From: Lota lota
Taxonomy: Eukaryota; Chordata; Actinopteri; Gadiformes; Lotidae
Length of the DNA stretch: 64,000 nt
Direction: 5' to 3'
NCBI GenBank assembly: GCA_026745465.1
Contig: JACYXH010000812.1
Coordinates: 2,496,454-2,560,453 of the forward strand
Shown here piece after piece: positions 1-12,700 of the stretch (position 1 is its first letter; each line of letters opens with the position of its first letter). Under the pieces are notes generated by a model. It saw only the letters and a list, made by a program, of their open reading frames with translations, was not told where the DNA came from and searched no databases. The position numbers and the translations under genes were made by a program.

Positions 1-3000
1 ACGATTGTGTGACGAAGATGACGACGTTGTGAAAGGCCGTGGTGAACCTTCACTAAGTCCTTCCTCAGATCTTCCAGCTCTATACCTATCAGCAGCAGAA
101 GTCCCCCAGCTATCTGGACCCCCCTTCTGGGTTGAGTTTTGCGCGGTTTTGTGTTTTACTTGAAATTACCTCATTGTAACATACCTTGGGTGTAACACGA
201 GCAGGAGGGTTCAAGGGGTCTCGTTGGTTCGCTATGAAGGCCAATAAAACTTGTTTAGGGCCTCCATGTTGATTATCAGAGTGCATGTGAGTGTTTGGAA
301 TGGGAGATTATTTCCCTGGGGTTTAAAGTTTGGTAAGAGGTTGGCAGTGCCATGTGCTTGTGGAAACCAAAGTGAGATAACAAGTACTTTTTGTTGTGAA
401 AGAGTCAACGTGTTTAAGCTGTTGAAGGGATTCGGGGGGTAAGGGGGTCAGGCAGCTTTGGCTGAATCTTATCAGTGATGCATTCTCAGACTTAAGGACT
501 TATAAATTTAGTCAAAGCAAAAACAACTACATTCATACAGCATGTGTGTGCGTATGCGTGAGAGATGGAGGGAGTCATGTGACTTGTGTATTAAAGGGAA
601 CATACCTCCTTAATAATGCATATGCAGGTGCTGCTTGAGTTCCAACTTTTATAGCCAGACCTGGGAAAAACAAATCTCAATCAAAAACCAGAAAGAAAAT
701 GAACCACACATAGAGACTCCCTTCTGCTTGCCAACTCGCGGTGAAGCCGCTTTAATAATTAATACCTTCTTCTACAAATAGGCTTTTCTGACTTTTTATT
801 TTTGCTCTCTTTGGCTTTTTCTTCTATAACCTGAGGCAGCAGAAGTGGATCAAATTATTCAACATGGAAACCTTGCAAACCCTCAGCAGGTTTCTGCGAG
901 ACACACTCAAAGAGAGTCTGCATGTCAGCCCCAGAATGGAACCTGCTGACTGGGACAAAAAGCCTGTTTTGATAGTGCAACCAATACCTTTCCCATTACA
1001 GTGGCTTTTGCTTTGTTTACACGGCACACTTTGCGTGCTTTCTATCTTCATCGCAGGATTATTGAGCTGTTTGTCACAGCCTGTCCCCCAACCTAACCGA
1101 ACACACATGTAACGACAAGGCCAGAGCCAACCATCACGACCTGCGTTGGATCGGAGGGTTTTCTATAATAGACCATCCATATTTTTCTTTCTCCCTTCAG
1201 GCTTCAACAACCACTACAACGCAATATCCATTCCATTGTCCTAGATACGTTGTTATAGAATTTGCCAAGAAGGACTTTTGTTTCACAACTTGTATCCTAT
1301 AGTGAAGCGATGTGTCGATTTTAGACCTTGTGTCTGTTACCGCTGCCTCAGTTTTCACTTATAATGTTGGCAGCTGGCAGGACAAGCAGGTGTACGCCAT
1401 TGTGAAAACAAACACATTTGGTATGCAGATGTGTGCATGGTGGAACAACGCTAGCCAGAAAGGCGGATGAGGCTGATTCATCCCCAATCAAAGAAAGGCA
1501 CACTACATGGAATTCGTAGCCATCGCTGATTGCCTTAAAAATATGAATTAATATTTGGAAAATCACAGCACACTGTCAAGTTTACTTCACTTAGGAATGT
1601 CATTTTAAAACCAATCGAAACTTGTAACTGTTACTGAAAAAAGAAAGGCCTCGACAGAACTTTGGTCCCATTGTTCATCATATAACCGCAAAAGACAACT
1701 GGCCTGCTGTAAGATAATAACATTTGTATATGTAGCTGTTGAACATTGTTGTTGCCATGCATGCATAAACATACATGAGCATAAATTGTATTCACAAAAC
1801 GTTTATTGAATACAGTTTAATATACAGTTAAATATACAAAACACAAGTGTTCAAAACAGATGTTTTGCATGAAGCAAATGCAACATGTGTATGCCAATTG
1901 CAATGTAGCATAAAACATGCACAACCTATTGCTATTTCTAGCGATGCATAGCCCTTGTAAAAAATGCTGAGGAAAATTTGAAGGCCAGAAAGATCTTCCC
2001 CAATAGAGTTGGTCCATACTTTCTTGTATGGTGCTATATAGCAGTCCTCATGTTTGTGTTGTATGTTATTTTTCCCTTACCTCAGCGTTAATATATTCAG
2101 TTATTTGACCACAACTCTCTTTTTTATGGACACTATGGAGAGGAAGTGTCCTACAAAGACTGCCATGATATTGTACTGCTGCCAATGGCCATCTTGACAT
2201 CGACATCCTATTTGCCTTTTGAATGCCATGGCACGAATGGCCATGAGTATCCAGCGTTCTTCTCATGCGTCCTTTCATTTGGGCTCCAGCCTAACAAGGA
2301 CCAGATGCACCCAGAGGGCCCAGGGCCAATTTGAAGTGTCATAAACCTGTTTGAGAGAGATGGAGAAAAAAGAGAAGTAGAAGAGATGGAGCTCTGGTAT
2401 GCCGGGCTTGTTCAGCAAACGGAGGAACTTAATGGCTTGGTCATTTGTCTCAGGGGTGAGTTCCCCCAACACCCCACATACCCCCTGTTGACGAGTGTTT
2501 ACTAGTTAACATTCCGGTTTATTCCAGGGTACTTATTAGAAGAACTTCTAGATGGACCTCAGGGGAAACTGTTTCTTTCTTTCCTTTTGCTGTCTTTCTT
2601 TTCTTTTTTTAGCGGACCGATATGGGCTTCACACTAGGGCAGCCTGGATCATGTAGTAAACCTGTGTGCTTGAGTTGTGTCATAAAACTGTGTAGTTAAA
2701 GTAACTGGAAGCTTTGTTATTAGTGAAGTGGAGGGTTGAGATTTTATTTTTCAACCAAACTGAAAACCAAAATGAAAACACAAACCTCTTATTATATAGG
2801 TTATGTAGAACTCTCAGCGGGTTGTCATCAAACAACCAACCCCTCTCATTGGCTGTGGTGTTGAGCAAAATTATTTGATGGAGTGATTGATTGATGGATG
2901 TAGGCCTTTATTCGGTTGTTACTTTTCCTAGGGTTTAGGCCACAGTACAATATTCATTATAAAACTAAGGGTATAGTGAAGGAAGTTTTATTTCATGCTG

Positions 3001-6000
3001 AGTTTCTCCCCATGCATCTTATTCAAGAAAACGTGTTTTGTTTCACTGGTGTGTGGGTGCAAACTTTTGATCTGTTGAAATAAATAAATTCCACCACAAG
3101 GCTAGACTAGTAAATAAAGAGCCCAAAACTCAGAGACAGATGTGTTTGGTCAAACTATTAAATCATCTTTGTTTAGTTCAAAATCAGGAATAAAAAAAGC
3201 AACATTGAACAACGTTCCACTCTTAGCATCGCATCCTGTGCATTTCACACAAAGCCGAGCGTGATGTCGAATTATTCCTGTGGTATCCTTGTTACTTTTA
3301 CTGTAAATACTGTAGCATTAACAGTCCATGCAATGGTTTTCCTCACTCATACACAGACTGCCCCGGTGTGCACAGACTCTCTTTGTGTTGCTTTGGAAAT
3401 TTCCACTGCCAACCAACTCTGTGAGACTAAGCATGGCAGTGAGTCCCATTGCAGGTACATGGAGCAAGGAAGAGAAGGGAGAAAAAGTCAAAATTAAATA
3501 CAGCTGTGACATACACCGAAGTGAACTCTCTCAAATCCTATAAAGACTTTGGAAGTGTGGCCTTTACATATGAAGGCTTATTCAGTACCATTGTTGAACT
3601 TTTTATTGAATTCTACTGCCTCTGGAAATAAATCACCACCTTATTTGTGCTTCTAGTGGTCTGGGATGGTCGTTTTTTAGTAACACAAAGCCCATATAAA
3701 ATGTTAACTTAACAGCCATGATATGCAACGTACAGCCTCCCAACATACCTGCAAACCTCTGATTAGGTTTTAGTTGTCTTTTTTTCCTCTTTGGGATCGT
3801 TCGTGAGTATTCCAGCACGTTGATTGGGACACCCTGGTCTTGTTTTACAGGCTCCAGGCCGGGACTAGCTCAGCCCCCACCCACCAACACCACCTCCCTG
3901 CGTCATATCACCCCCAAGTTCCTCATCATCATCACAGTGCTCGGTCGAGCAGTGGTGTGTTTTGGGTTTGTTTAATGGTATATGTGTCAGCAGTATATGT
4001 ACACACCGGGGTGCTTTTTACGAACACACAGTGAGAAGGCTTCCCTCTCGTCTTAATGAACTCAACACATGATGACGCAAAGACTGTGAGTGATGAGGTG
4101 GAGAGTTGGAGAGTACTAGGAGAACTTAAACATGTAGGCATGTTGAAAATATGCCATTCTACTGCCACGTGTGAGCACTTTTGGATGTCGGAGGTTGTTG
4201 CTCAAGTTAGAATAAAATAGGATGTTCAAGTTATAGCCTAACAGATGTGCAGGTACTTAATCATTTTTAGTTATGAGCTACCTTTCCTACAGCACAAAGG
4301 AACTGTTGAAATACGTTCCTTGGGTGAGCGCTGCCTCCGCTATTCTGGGCATGGGAGTAAGTCATCCAGTTATGTGTATTTTGTGCTGAGAAGGTTAAAA
4401 GGTCCCCCAGTGAAGTTAGTTGTTGTGTTTCTCCGATGCTGCAATCCCCCATCTGTTAACTAGCACTGACGCTTACTCAATCCAAAGTGTTCTCCCAGCT
4501 ACACTATTGACTTTGAATTGCCTGAAGTGCTTCAAGCTCGCCTTGTTTACACACTGCTCCTCAGGACGGCATGCCAGGAGGAGCCACGGGGGGTCTCTCA
4601 CCGTCTAATACCCCACTCGGCTCACACTCAAGTCGGAGCCTTCAGCACACACTTCCATGTCTAGGAGGAGGACCTCGTCTGGGCCCCGCTGTGTTGCTCA
4701 GGCCAGTGTTTTCACAGATGTGTGGGTCCAAGGCCAAGAGGGCAATCCTTTACCCCAATGGTCCAGCCCACCCCTTGACATGGAGGGATGGAGCCAAGAC
4801 TCCTGCAGCGGGCAGATGCAGCCCAAGCAGGGCAACTACATTACCTTGTGGCTGGTTAGCTGAACAAAATCAGCTAACTAGAGCCAACCAACCAGGGGCC
4901 AGATTCAAGTTTCCCAAGAAGAAAGGTTGCTCAATATTTTCCTTAGAACCTTTCATTTTCTTAAGAACTTCTTAGAATTATTTTCTTAAGAAGTAGTTTT
5001 ATTCCATTCTTAAAAGCACACTTTTGGGCCATGTGTGTGTCACTTGTGTAAATTATATAATTGATTTACATTTACAAAAATGTAAATGTAAATCCTATGC
5101 TAACTATGCCATAGTAAGCATAGCGTTAGCCTAGACCTATGTCTTTTTCCATATTATTATAATAATAATTGCTTACCAAATTGGAATCAGTGAGAAGCCC
5201 ACCTTACAATAAGATAACACATATTGTGAATAGAGGCAATTATAACTACAAAAAAGCGATCCTACTAATTAAAAGCAAGGCATAACTTTGTGACAACTGA
5301 AGACAAGCAAGCTGTCTTAAAGTTAAGAATAGTATCAGGAAGAAATTAAATTAAGAAATTATCTAAAAAGACAGATTCTTACGATATATTTAGTTTAATA
5401 ACAGTTTTTCTTCCAATCTTAAGAAGAAAATGGATGTTATGAATATGTTGGTTCTTAAGACCCTTTTGTGAATCTGACCCCAGTCCTATTATTTGAATGC
5501 TACAGCATTTGAAAGATAAAGACATGTCAGTTGAGTTCTAGAATGTATTCTGACTGCTAGTGTAATGCAGCAGGGCTGTTTCTCTTAGGAAATTAGCAAG
5601 CACACACACCATCCTGTTTGCTTCTGATAATAACCTCTAACAAACCTTAACCAAGAGTGACACAATGTTATAATATTTACAGATATATAAAAAATATATG
5701 GGACTTGAGTTTATATATACAGTATACAGTACACATGTGTAGTAGATCAGACATATCTGTATAAAATATCACTGTATAGAAATGTTTATCTACGTTGGAT
5801 GAACAGCAAATACATTTCCGGTAGTACAGTTGCAGCTTTTGCAGACTTTTTTGGAAACTTTCTCTTTAATATTAATTGTTCACCTAGACTTACAGAGAAG
5901 TATATGCTCTGTGTGCACACCTGCACATATGGAAGACATTTTTCTTTCAATCATTTCATCAGCCATAACCATGGGTGTGTTCTTTTTTTCCATGGGCTTT

Positions 6001-6780
6001 GACACTCAAGTCTGAGGAAATTCTCTTTAGAGAATGATTACTGTATCACCAAGAATTCAAGACCATTTTTGACCATTGGGCAATAGTGTTTATTTCCCCT
6101 TAAAAACACTCAGTTATTACTGCAATATTCCAGTCATCAGTTTCCTGTCTTATGTATGAAGACTGCTTTCAGGCTGTTGTAATTTAAAGATTGGTACACT
6201 TGTTGGGAATAAACCAGGTGTGTCCTCCCATTGTGCTCGCCAAAGGGCACAAGGTGAGCCTTCACCAAGTTCCAACACACCCCCTGACTTTATCTTTTAG
6301 CAACCATGATGTTTAGTAATGCATCATACTGCATTAGGTCATTTAACAGACATGTGACATGTGAACGGCAAGCCATCTCTAATCAACACTCAGAGGTTGA
6401 TGTTGGTTAGCAACATAAGAATGACAGAGAAGGTTTCCATTTTGGTATTGCCTTGCCTTGTTGTTCTTTTTTAGTTTTGTGTTGCTTTTGCTGCCGTATG
6501 GCCAACATATGTGCTGTAGCTGGAACAAAATATCTTTGATTTCATACAAAGTCTCCTGTTTCCCCTTTTTACAAGGGTAAATGTTTTCGATTGACACTCA
6601 ACCACAGCCTTCTCCTTTTCATTCATGGTCAAAATTCAGCCACAAAGTCTGTCAATTCCCTATACATTCTGCTTGCCACCTTTCAGTGTCGTCGTCCCAT
6701 GGAATATATACAGCTTTCGCCTGCCTTTGTGTTTCTCATTTCTGACCCAAAGCTTTTTTGTTGTTGATTTTTTCTTGCAG
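1..6780 (+). other. Probable colec12 intron 1, no gene recognised
   Basis: No convincing exon is visible. The first coding exon of COLEC12 in vertebrates encodes a short acidic cytoplasmic start (about 20 residues) ending just before the Gly-Ile-Gln-Glu-Gly stretch. I could not find it here, so it probably lies left of the window. Two GC-richer patches, about 3848-3957 (after a pyrimidine tract and AG) and 4560-4860, have short open frames but no family I recognise. A MITE-like element occupies about 4893-5482. Confidence 0.5.
4893..5482. mobile_element. MITE-like DNA element with terminal inverted repeats
   Basis: The left end reads CAGGGGCCAGATTCAAG. The right end, on the reverse strand, reads CTGGGGTCAGATTCACA. 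The interior is AT-rich and full of CTTAAGAA-type motifs in both orientations (for example near 4960-4995 and 5420-5460). No transposase frame is present. The length (about 590 bp), inverted ends and lack of coding capacity fit a non-autonomous DNA transposon. I could not make out a clear target-site duplication. Confidence 0.6.
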
Positions 6781-9703
6781 GAATCCAAGAGGGTACAGAG
6801 TGCACTAAGTGTAAGAATGACTGGGCGTTGAGAGCAGCTATAGCACTGCTCTATGTGCTGTGTGCCCTGCTCACCATAGCAGTGGCCGTCCTTGGATACA
6901 AAGGTTAGTCAACGTTTGTGAAAATTCTGTCCGTGAACAAGGTTCATCATTCTAAAACCACTTTCAACACCTAATAGTAGAGATTTGAAAGAGTAATTGT
7001 TTGTCATTATTATTAACTTATTAACATTTTAAAAAGTGATGCTTATGTGGTTCCATGGACACATGTCCATTGGATCTTAGGTCCAACGCCTTAAACACTC
7101 GGCCATCCTGGTTGTGATAAATGCATGTTGTCTCAATCTTAAAAGATAACAAAGTTGAAGTATAACTTTAGGACATTGATTTAATGATCAGGTATCATCA
7201 TGATTTGCAACTCAACTACTTAAATTGGGTTGAAACCACTGGAGTATTATCCTACTGATCCACTCCATGCTTATACCTGTTTTCAACCAACAAGGACATA
7301 TGTCCCTTGAACCTTAAGATCTACGCTCAGCCATAAGTGAGGCACAATAGCTCATAATTTGCCCTCCTGGTTATGCACTTCTGATACTGATGAGTTTGAT
7401 TTTTCATGATGATAAAAAGCTGGATGTCCCAGCATGCATTTGTTAGTTATTGTACTATATAGTGCTATTAGAGTTGCAACACAACCTGATGTATTTGTTT
7501 CCACGGATGATGCATTTTTCTTTTTGGTAATGTATAGCAGGAGTAGGGTTTGAACCCACGAGAACACATGTCCATTGGATCTAACGTCAAATGCCTTAAC
7601 CACTAACCCACCTTGGTGTTGCATTTTCTCATATCCGAGTACCAACTACCTGAAGCAGGAAGCAGTACAATTCCCTGTGTATATTGACATTTATAGCCTC
7701 TACCAGGAGTGGGATTCATCATATACATTGGATCTTAAGGCTTAACCACTCGGCCATCCTGGTTTTAAACTAGATAGATATGACAGTAATGGAAGCAGTA
7801 AGGAAGCAATTCATGGATTTGATATAGCAGGACTAGCATGTAATCAAACCTCTATATATACAAGTTGCAACACTATCATCCTTACATGCTTCTCAAAGAT
7901 ATTGCCAGTGTAGAACAATGCTATGTTTGAAAGGTTAAAATCTACCAGGAGTGGGGCTCGAACCCACGAGGACATACGTCCATTGGATCTTAAGTCCAAC
8001 GCCTTAACCACTCGGCCATCCTGGTGTTGTGTGGTGCTCATTTTTCTTTTAACACTTACAGTGAACATACATATTCGTGAATCCAATAAATGTCATTTAA
8101 TTCATAGCGTTCTGTACAGTACTATATCTTCTTTAAATATGATCCAAGATCCACCTGGTGAACAATGCAAGAAAAAATATACCAAAAGTTCAGTTTGTTA
8201 TAAATATCATCACATCTATACTATATATTCCCCACACTAGCTTCCCACCCACTCCCACCACGATGTCTCTGTGCCCTTACCTCATTAATACTCTTCAGCC
8301 ACTTGACATTGCTTACAACTCAGCCATGGGGATAGGGAGTATGCTCTTTGCACAACATGGCTCTAGTTGCACGTCTTTCCTCCTTTCAGATCCATCTCGG
8401 TCGCAAGCTGCCATGACACAAGGCAGCAATGTTCTGTTACCGCAAGCATCCACCACTCCATAATTATGATGAACTTCTCCCGTGGAATGCATGTTGCGTA
8501 TTACGCATGCTTAAACAAATCCTAACAATTTACCCAGCCAGATGGAGACAGTAAAAAATGGTACAAAGTTTAAAATTAATATTTTCAGGTCACTGGTGTG
8601 GTTGTGGGTGCTCCTGCTGCTCTGGGTTTGAACTGAGCCCATGGTGGCTCTGATGGTTTGGGCTGTAATGTCTCCCAGATGATCATGCAGAGACCACCTT
8701 GGCTTAACAACCTGCAGGGGATTTTATGGCTTATTGGCAATTTGTCATCTCATGAACCACAGGGTTGACTCACAACTGGACTAAGGTGTCCAGGAGGGGA
8801 CTTTATTATGCTTTATTATGCACAAATTCAGCGGTCGTCTCTCTCATCTGTCTTTATAGGCTGAAGCAGTACATCTGCATCCAGCACTCCAGAATTTATG
8901 TCCGTTCTGGCTCGCTGTGTGTGTCTTTGGGTGTGTGCGTCTGTGTGTGTGTGTGTCTGCGTGTGTGTGTGTGTGTGTGCGGGCGCTTGCATGCATTTTA
9001 ATGTGTTGGAATGCACGTAGATGATGTGTTTTGCAAGTCCTCAGAACCACCTGTAAACTCTGTTTCGTTCCTTGGTTTTTGGCTCATAACAAGGGCACAG
9101 CCAGTAAATGATAATACTGACCACGTTACTGGAGCAGGCGGGAACACTACTGTGTATTGTGTAATATTTGACTTTCCAATAGAGGGACCAGATGGAACGG
9201 TTGGTTGCTGAGCTGGAAAATGAAACAGAAAAAATAAGGGAGAAAAGAAACGGTGTGCAGAGGAGTAGATGGTGGTACGAGAGTTGAGGTTAGGACCAAG
9301 GAACACTGAGAGACAATGGAGCTGTATGGGGTGTCTATTTTATTTTGCACAGTAGAAAATATCTGCAGAGACTCGTACCCCCAGGGCTGCCTCAGAATAA
9401 CTGTCTTTCTTGATGTTTAACAACAAAAAAGGGCCAATTGACAATGAAGCCATGTAAAGGGGAAATGGAGTGAGACTGGAGGGCAATGGAGTGGGACTAC
9501 CAAAATTCTTAAGGCTTTATATTTGTGGTGTCAATAGCATTGTGGTTGAACAGATAAGAGAGGGAGGGAAAAAGAGAGAGTGATAGAGTGGGACAGAGAA
9601 AGTGAAAAAGTGAGAGAGTGAGATGAGTTGTGTACACAGTGAATCAGACATGGGTGGTAGAGAAGGACAGATAGAGTAAGCGTGTGGGATTGTGGTGGTG
9701 GGA

Positions 9704-9757
<54 letters not shown>

Positions 9758-12700
9758 GGGGGGTTGTTGTTTTCAGACTTAAGCTAACCTCCAAGTGTGC
9801 TTTTGGCCCTCAGAGTTGACCAAAGACCCTTTGAATTCCTCTCTCGTGTTTTTGTTGTGCAGAGAGCATGTTATTGTTTTCTGTTCACCACTTCTTGAAT
9901 GACAACAACGGGGGCTTGGAGGGGCTCCAGTACTGTTTCTCAGCCTAAAAAAATAGTACATCAGGACCCAGATGTAGGGAGAGGAAAATATAACTGCTGC
10001 AATATAGCCAGAGTTCGATTTTATTTGTTAAAACCTATTAACGACGATGATCTGCTCAATGTGGCAGACAAAAAGCAGTATTTATGAACGTACACCGGAA
10101 GAAAATAAAGATTGTGCAAACGTTGCACAAGGTTTTAACGTTGCGCAGGAGAAGCAGACAAAACACACCGTAGTGAACTCTAGTGGTGAAAACAAATCAT
10201 TACAATATATTCTTGACAACATATTTATGGTCATTAGGGTTTGTTCAATTCATTGATTCTTTAACTACGTGTAATTTACTCTTATTCATTATTGATAAAT
10301 TATTGTTGGTGTATTTCTATATACTTTACTGCAATCTTGTATACTTCACCAGATGTATTGCAAAACTAGCCAGTAGCCACTGCAAGCTTTGGCAGGCAGT
10401 TCAGTTTGGTTAGTGTTCAGCTGAAGATAAAAAAAACCTAGGAGTGAAATGCAAGAACATTCAAGCCAACAAAGATGCATGTCTCATTCTAAAATAAGAC
10501 TGGAGCAATGGATGGTTTTCTTTTATTGAAAATGGTTGTTTTTTAGATTGAAATTGGTTCATGCTGACCAATCCTCTCTTTCCTTCTTTATTCTCGTCCA
10601 CATTGTTTTACAGTGGTGCAGAGGATGGATAACGTCACAGACGGAATACAAAACTCTGGAGGTAAGATCTGAAGACTTAAACTACCAATCTGATCCCCAC
10701 TGAGAGAAACGTAATTGATCTGCCTTTTTCTGTGTCTAAAGCAGAAACAAAATCTGTGAGGCATTCTTAGAGGATACATCCTGGTTGTGTACTATATGTT
10801 TGATTTGATCATATTATATTGGGGTGCTGTCATTTCAGAGGACCATACCAGCGAGAAGTCGGCGAACGTCACCAGTGCAATCCAGACGTTCCAGTTTAAC
10901 CTCCAGACCCTACAGAGCCAGCTGCACGACATCGCCCAGCGGGCGAGCGCCAACCAGGCCCTGCTGGACGAGCTGCAGGAGACAGGCGAGGACATGCAAA
11001 GCAGTCACGTGTCTCTGCAGAGCGTCGTCGATGGCAACGCGGCGTCCCTGCGCAGGGTCAACCAAACACTGGCCTCGTGCAGCAGCACCATCGAAGACCT
11101 GCAGACGAACACGGCGTGGCTGCAGTCGGAGCTCCAGGGCCAGGCCAGAGACCAGGGCCAGGCAGTGGTCGGCATCAACGCCCTCAACATCACCCAGTCC
11201 CAGCAGCGCAGTCTGCTCAGCAACCTCCAGAAGACCGTGGAGGACACGGGTCAAGCCGTGCAGAAGCTGAAGAACGACTACCAAGGCCTGCAGCAGACGG
11301 CCAGGCAGACTCAGGCGGACACCATCTGGCTAAAGGAGAAGGTTCAAAACCTCCATGTCATGGCAGCCAACAACTCGGTGCTGGTCCGCTCCAATGGCGA
11401 TGCCTTGGAGGACATGGGGTCCCAGCTCAGCTCGCTGGCCCAGCAGATACAGAACACATCATCTGTGGCGGACAGACACGACCAGAGCCTCCGTGAGCTG
11501 ATGGACCGGCAGCGAGATCACGACAACACCACCTCGGTGCAGTTCGACGAGATGGAGGCGCGGCTGGACAGACACGAGAGCGACATGAACAGCGTGACAG
11601 GAAAAGTGAGCTTTGCCTCGCAGCTCCTGGGGGCCATCAGCTCCGACCTCAACGGCCTCAGGACCTGCGCGGAGACAGTGGCGCACCACTCGGACCTGCT
11701 GCTGGCCCTGAACGGCAGCGTGACCGAGGCCAAGGCGGACAGCGTTGAGCTGCGATCTCAGCAGGACGAGCAGGCCGCCAGGCTGGACAGAGAGGTTAGC
11801 AACCTGTCTGTGGTGATGGAGGAAATGAAGCTGGTGGACAGCAAGCACTCACAGCTCATCACCAACTTCACCATCCTGCAGGGTAAGAACAGGAGAACGC
11901 CTTGTTTCTGTTCACAATTTACAAATTGTTGGTGGAGTCTCACCGTGTCTGTCTCAAAGGTTTGTGTGCACTATTAGTATAATTTTCATTAAATAATAAA
12001 TAAAGAGGACATCTGTTGTTATGACATTCTAGGTCCCCCAGGTCCGAAAGGCCCCAGAGGTGACAGGGGACCGCAGGGCCCTGTGGGCACGTCGGGACAG
12101 AAGGGTGAGAGAGGTGACAAAGGCATGAATGGAGTGCCCGGACCTGAAGGACAAAAGGGGGCTGCAGGACCATCAGGGGTGCCAGGTTCTAAGGGAGCAC
12201 CTGGGGGCAGGGGTGTCCCTGGACCTAAAGGGTCCCGCGGATCGCCAGGTCGTCCAGGCCCTGCGGGGGAGAAGGGAGAGCCTGGCACTCCAGGGGTTAA
12301 TGGCTGGGAAGGACAGAAGGGTGCACAGGGACCACAAGGGCCTCAGGGGCCACGAGGACTTGTGGGGACTCCAGGGTTGGAGGGACCTCCCGGGCCCGTT
12401 GGCCCCCCTGGTCTGCCAGGGCCACCGTGGCGTCCGGTGGAACCCCCTGTGCAACACCCACCCCATGTACCTCCACAAACTCCCCAGCAGGACAAACCCC
12501 CTCAAACCCCCATGCCGGCCCCAGAACCAGAGACTCCCATGGTTTCCCACCAGGTGCAGCCTCCTACTGTCACCACCACTGTGCCTGGTGAGTGAAACCA
12601 TTACAAATCATACACCGCTGGTATGTCAATTATTGGGTGATTGGGATAATCAAATACTGTTCTACATGTATTATCAATGTGCAGTTTGAGTAATGATGTG

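Noticed and set aside
3848..3957. Possible exon after a TTTTACAG acceptor
   Set aside because: Open in two frames with His/Pro-rich or mixed content, but no family match and no partner exons; not reported as coding.
4571..4975. 134-codon open frame
   Set aside because: It overlaps the start of a MITE-like element, and its composition and lack of homology suggest chance.
7352..8086. Minus-strand peptides resembling each other ([13 protein letters not shown] type)
   Set aside because: They are translations of the tRNA-Leu gene and its pseudogenes, not proteins.
8765..9050. Cys-Val and Thr-His repeat proteins around TG/CA tracts (also at 18429-18753, 35829-36320, 47731-48402)
   Set aside because: Translated microsatellites.
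10824..11496. Alternative-frame and antisense ORFs over the large colec12 coiled-coil exon
   Set aside because: High GC at third positions keeps other frames open; only one frame matches the family.
12019..12601. Minus-strand open frames across the colec12 collagen exon
   Set aside because: Shadows of the Gly-X-Y coding repeat; no independent homology.
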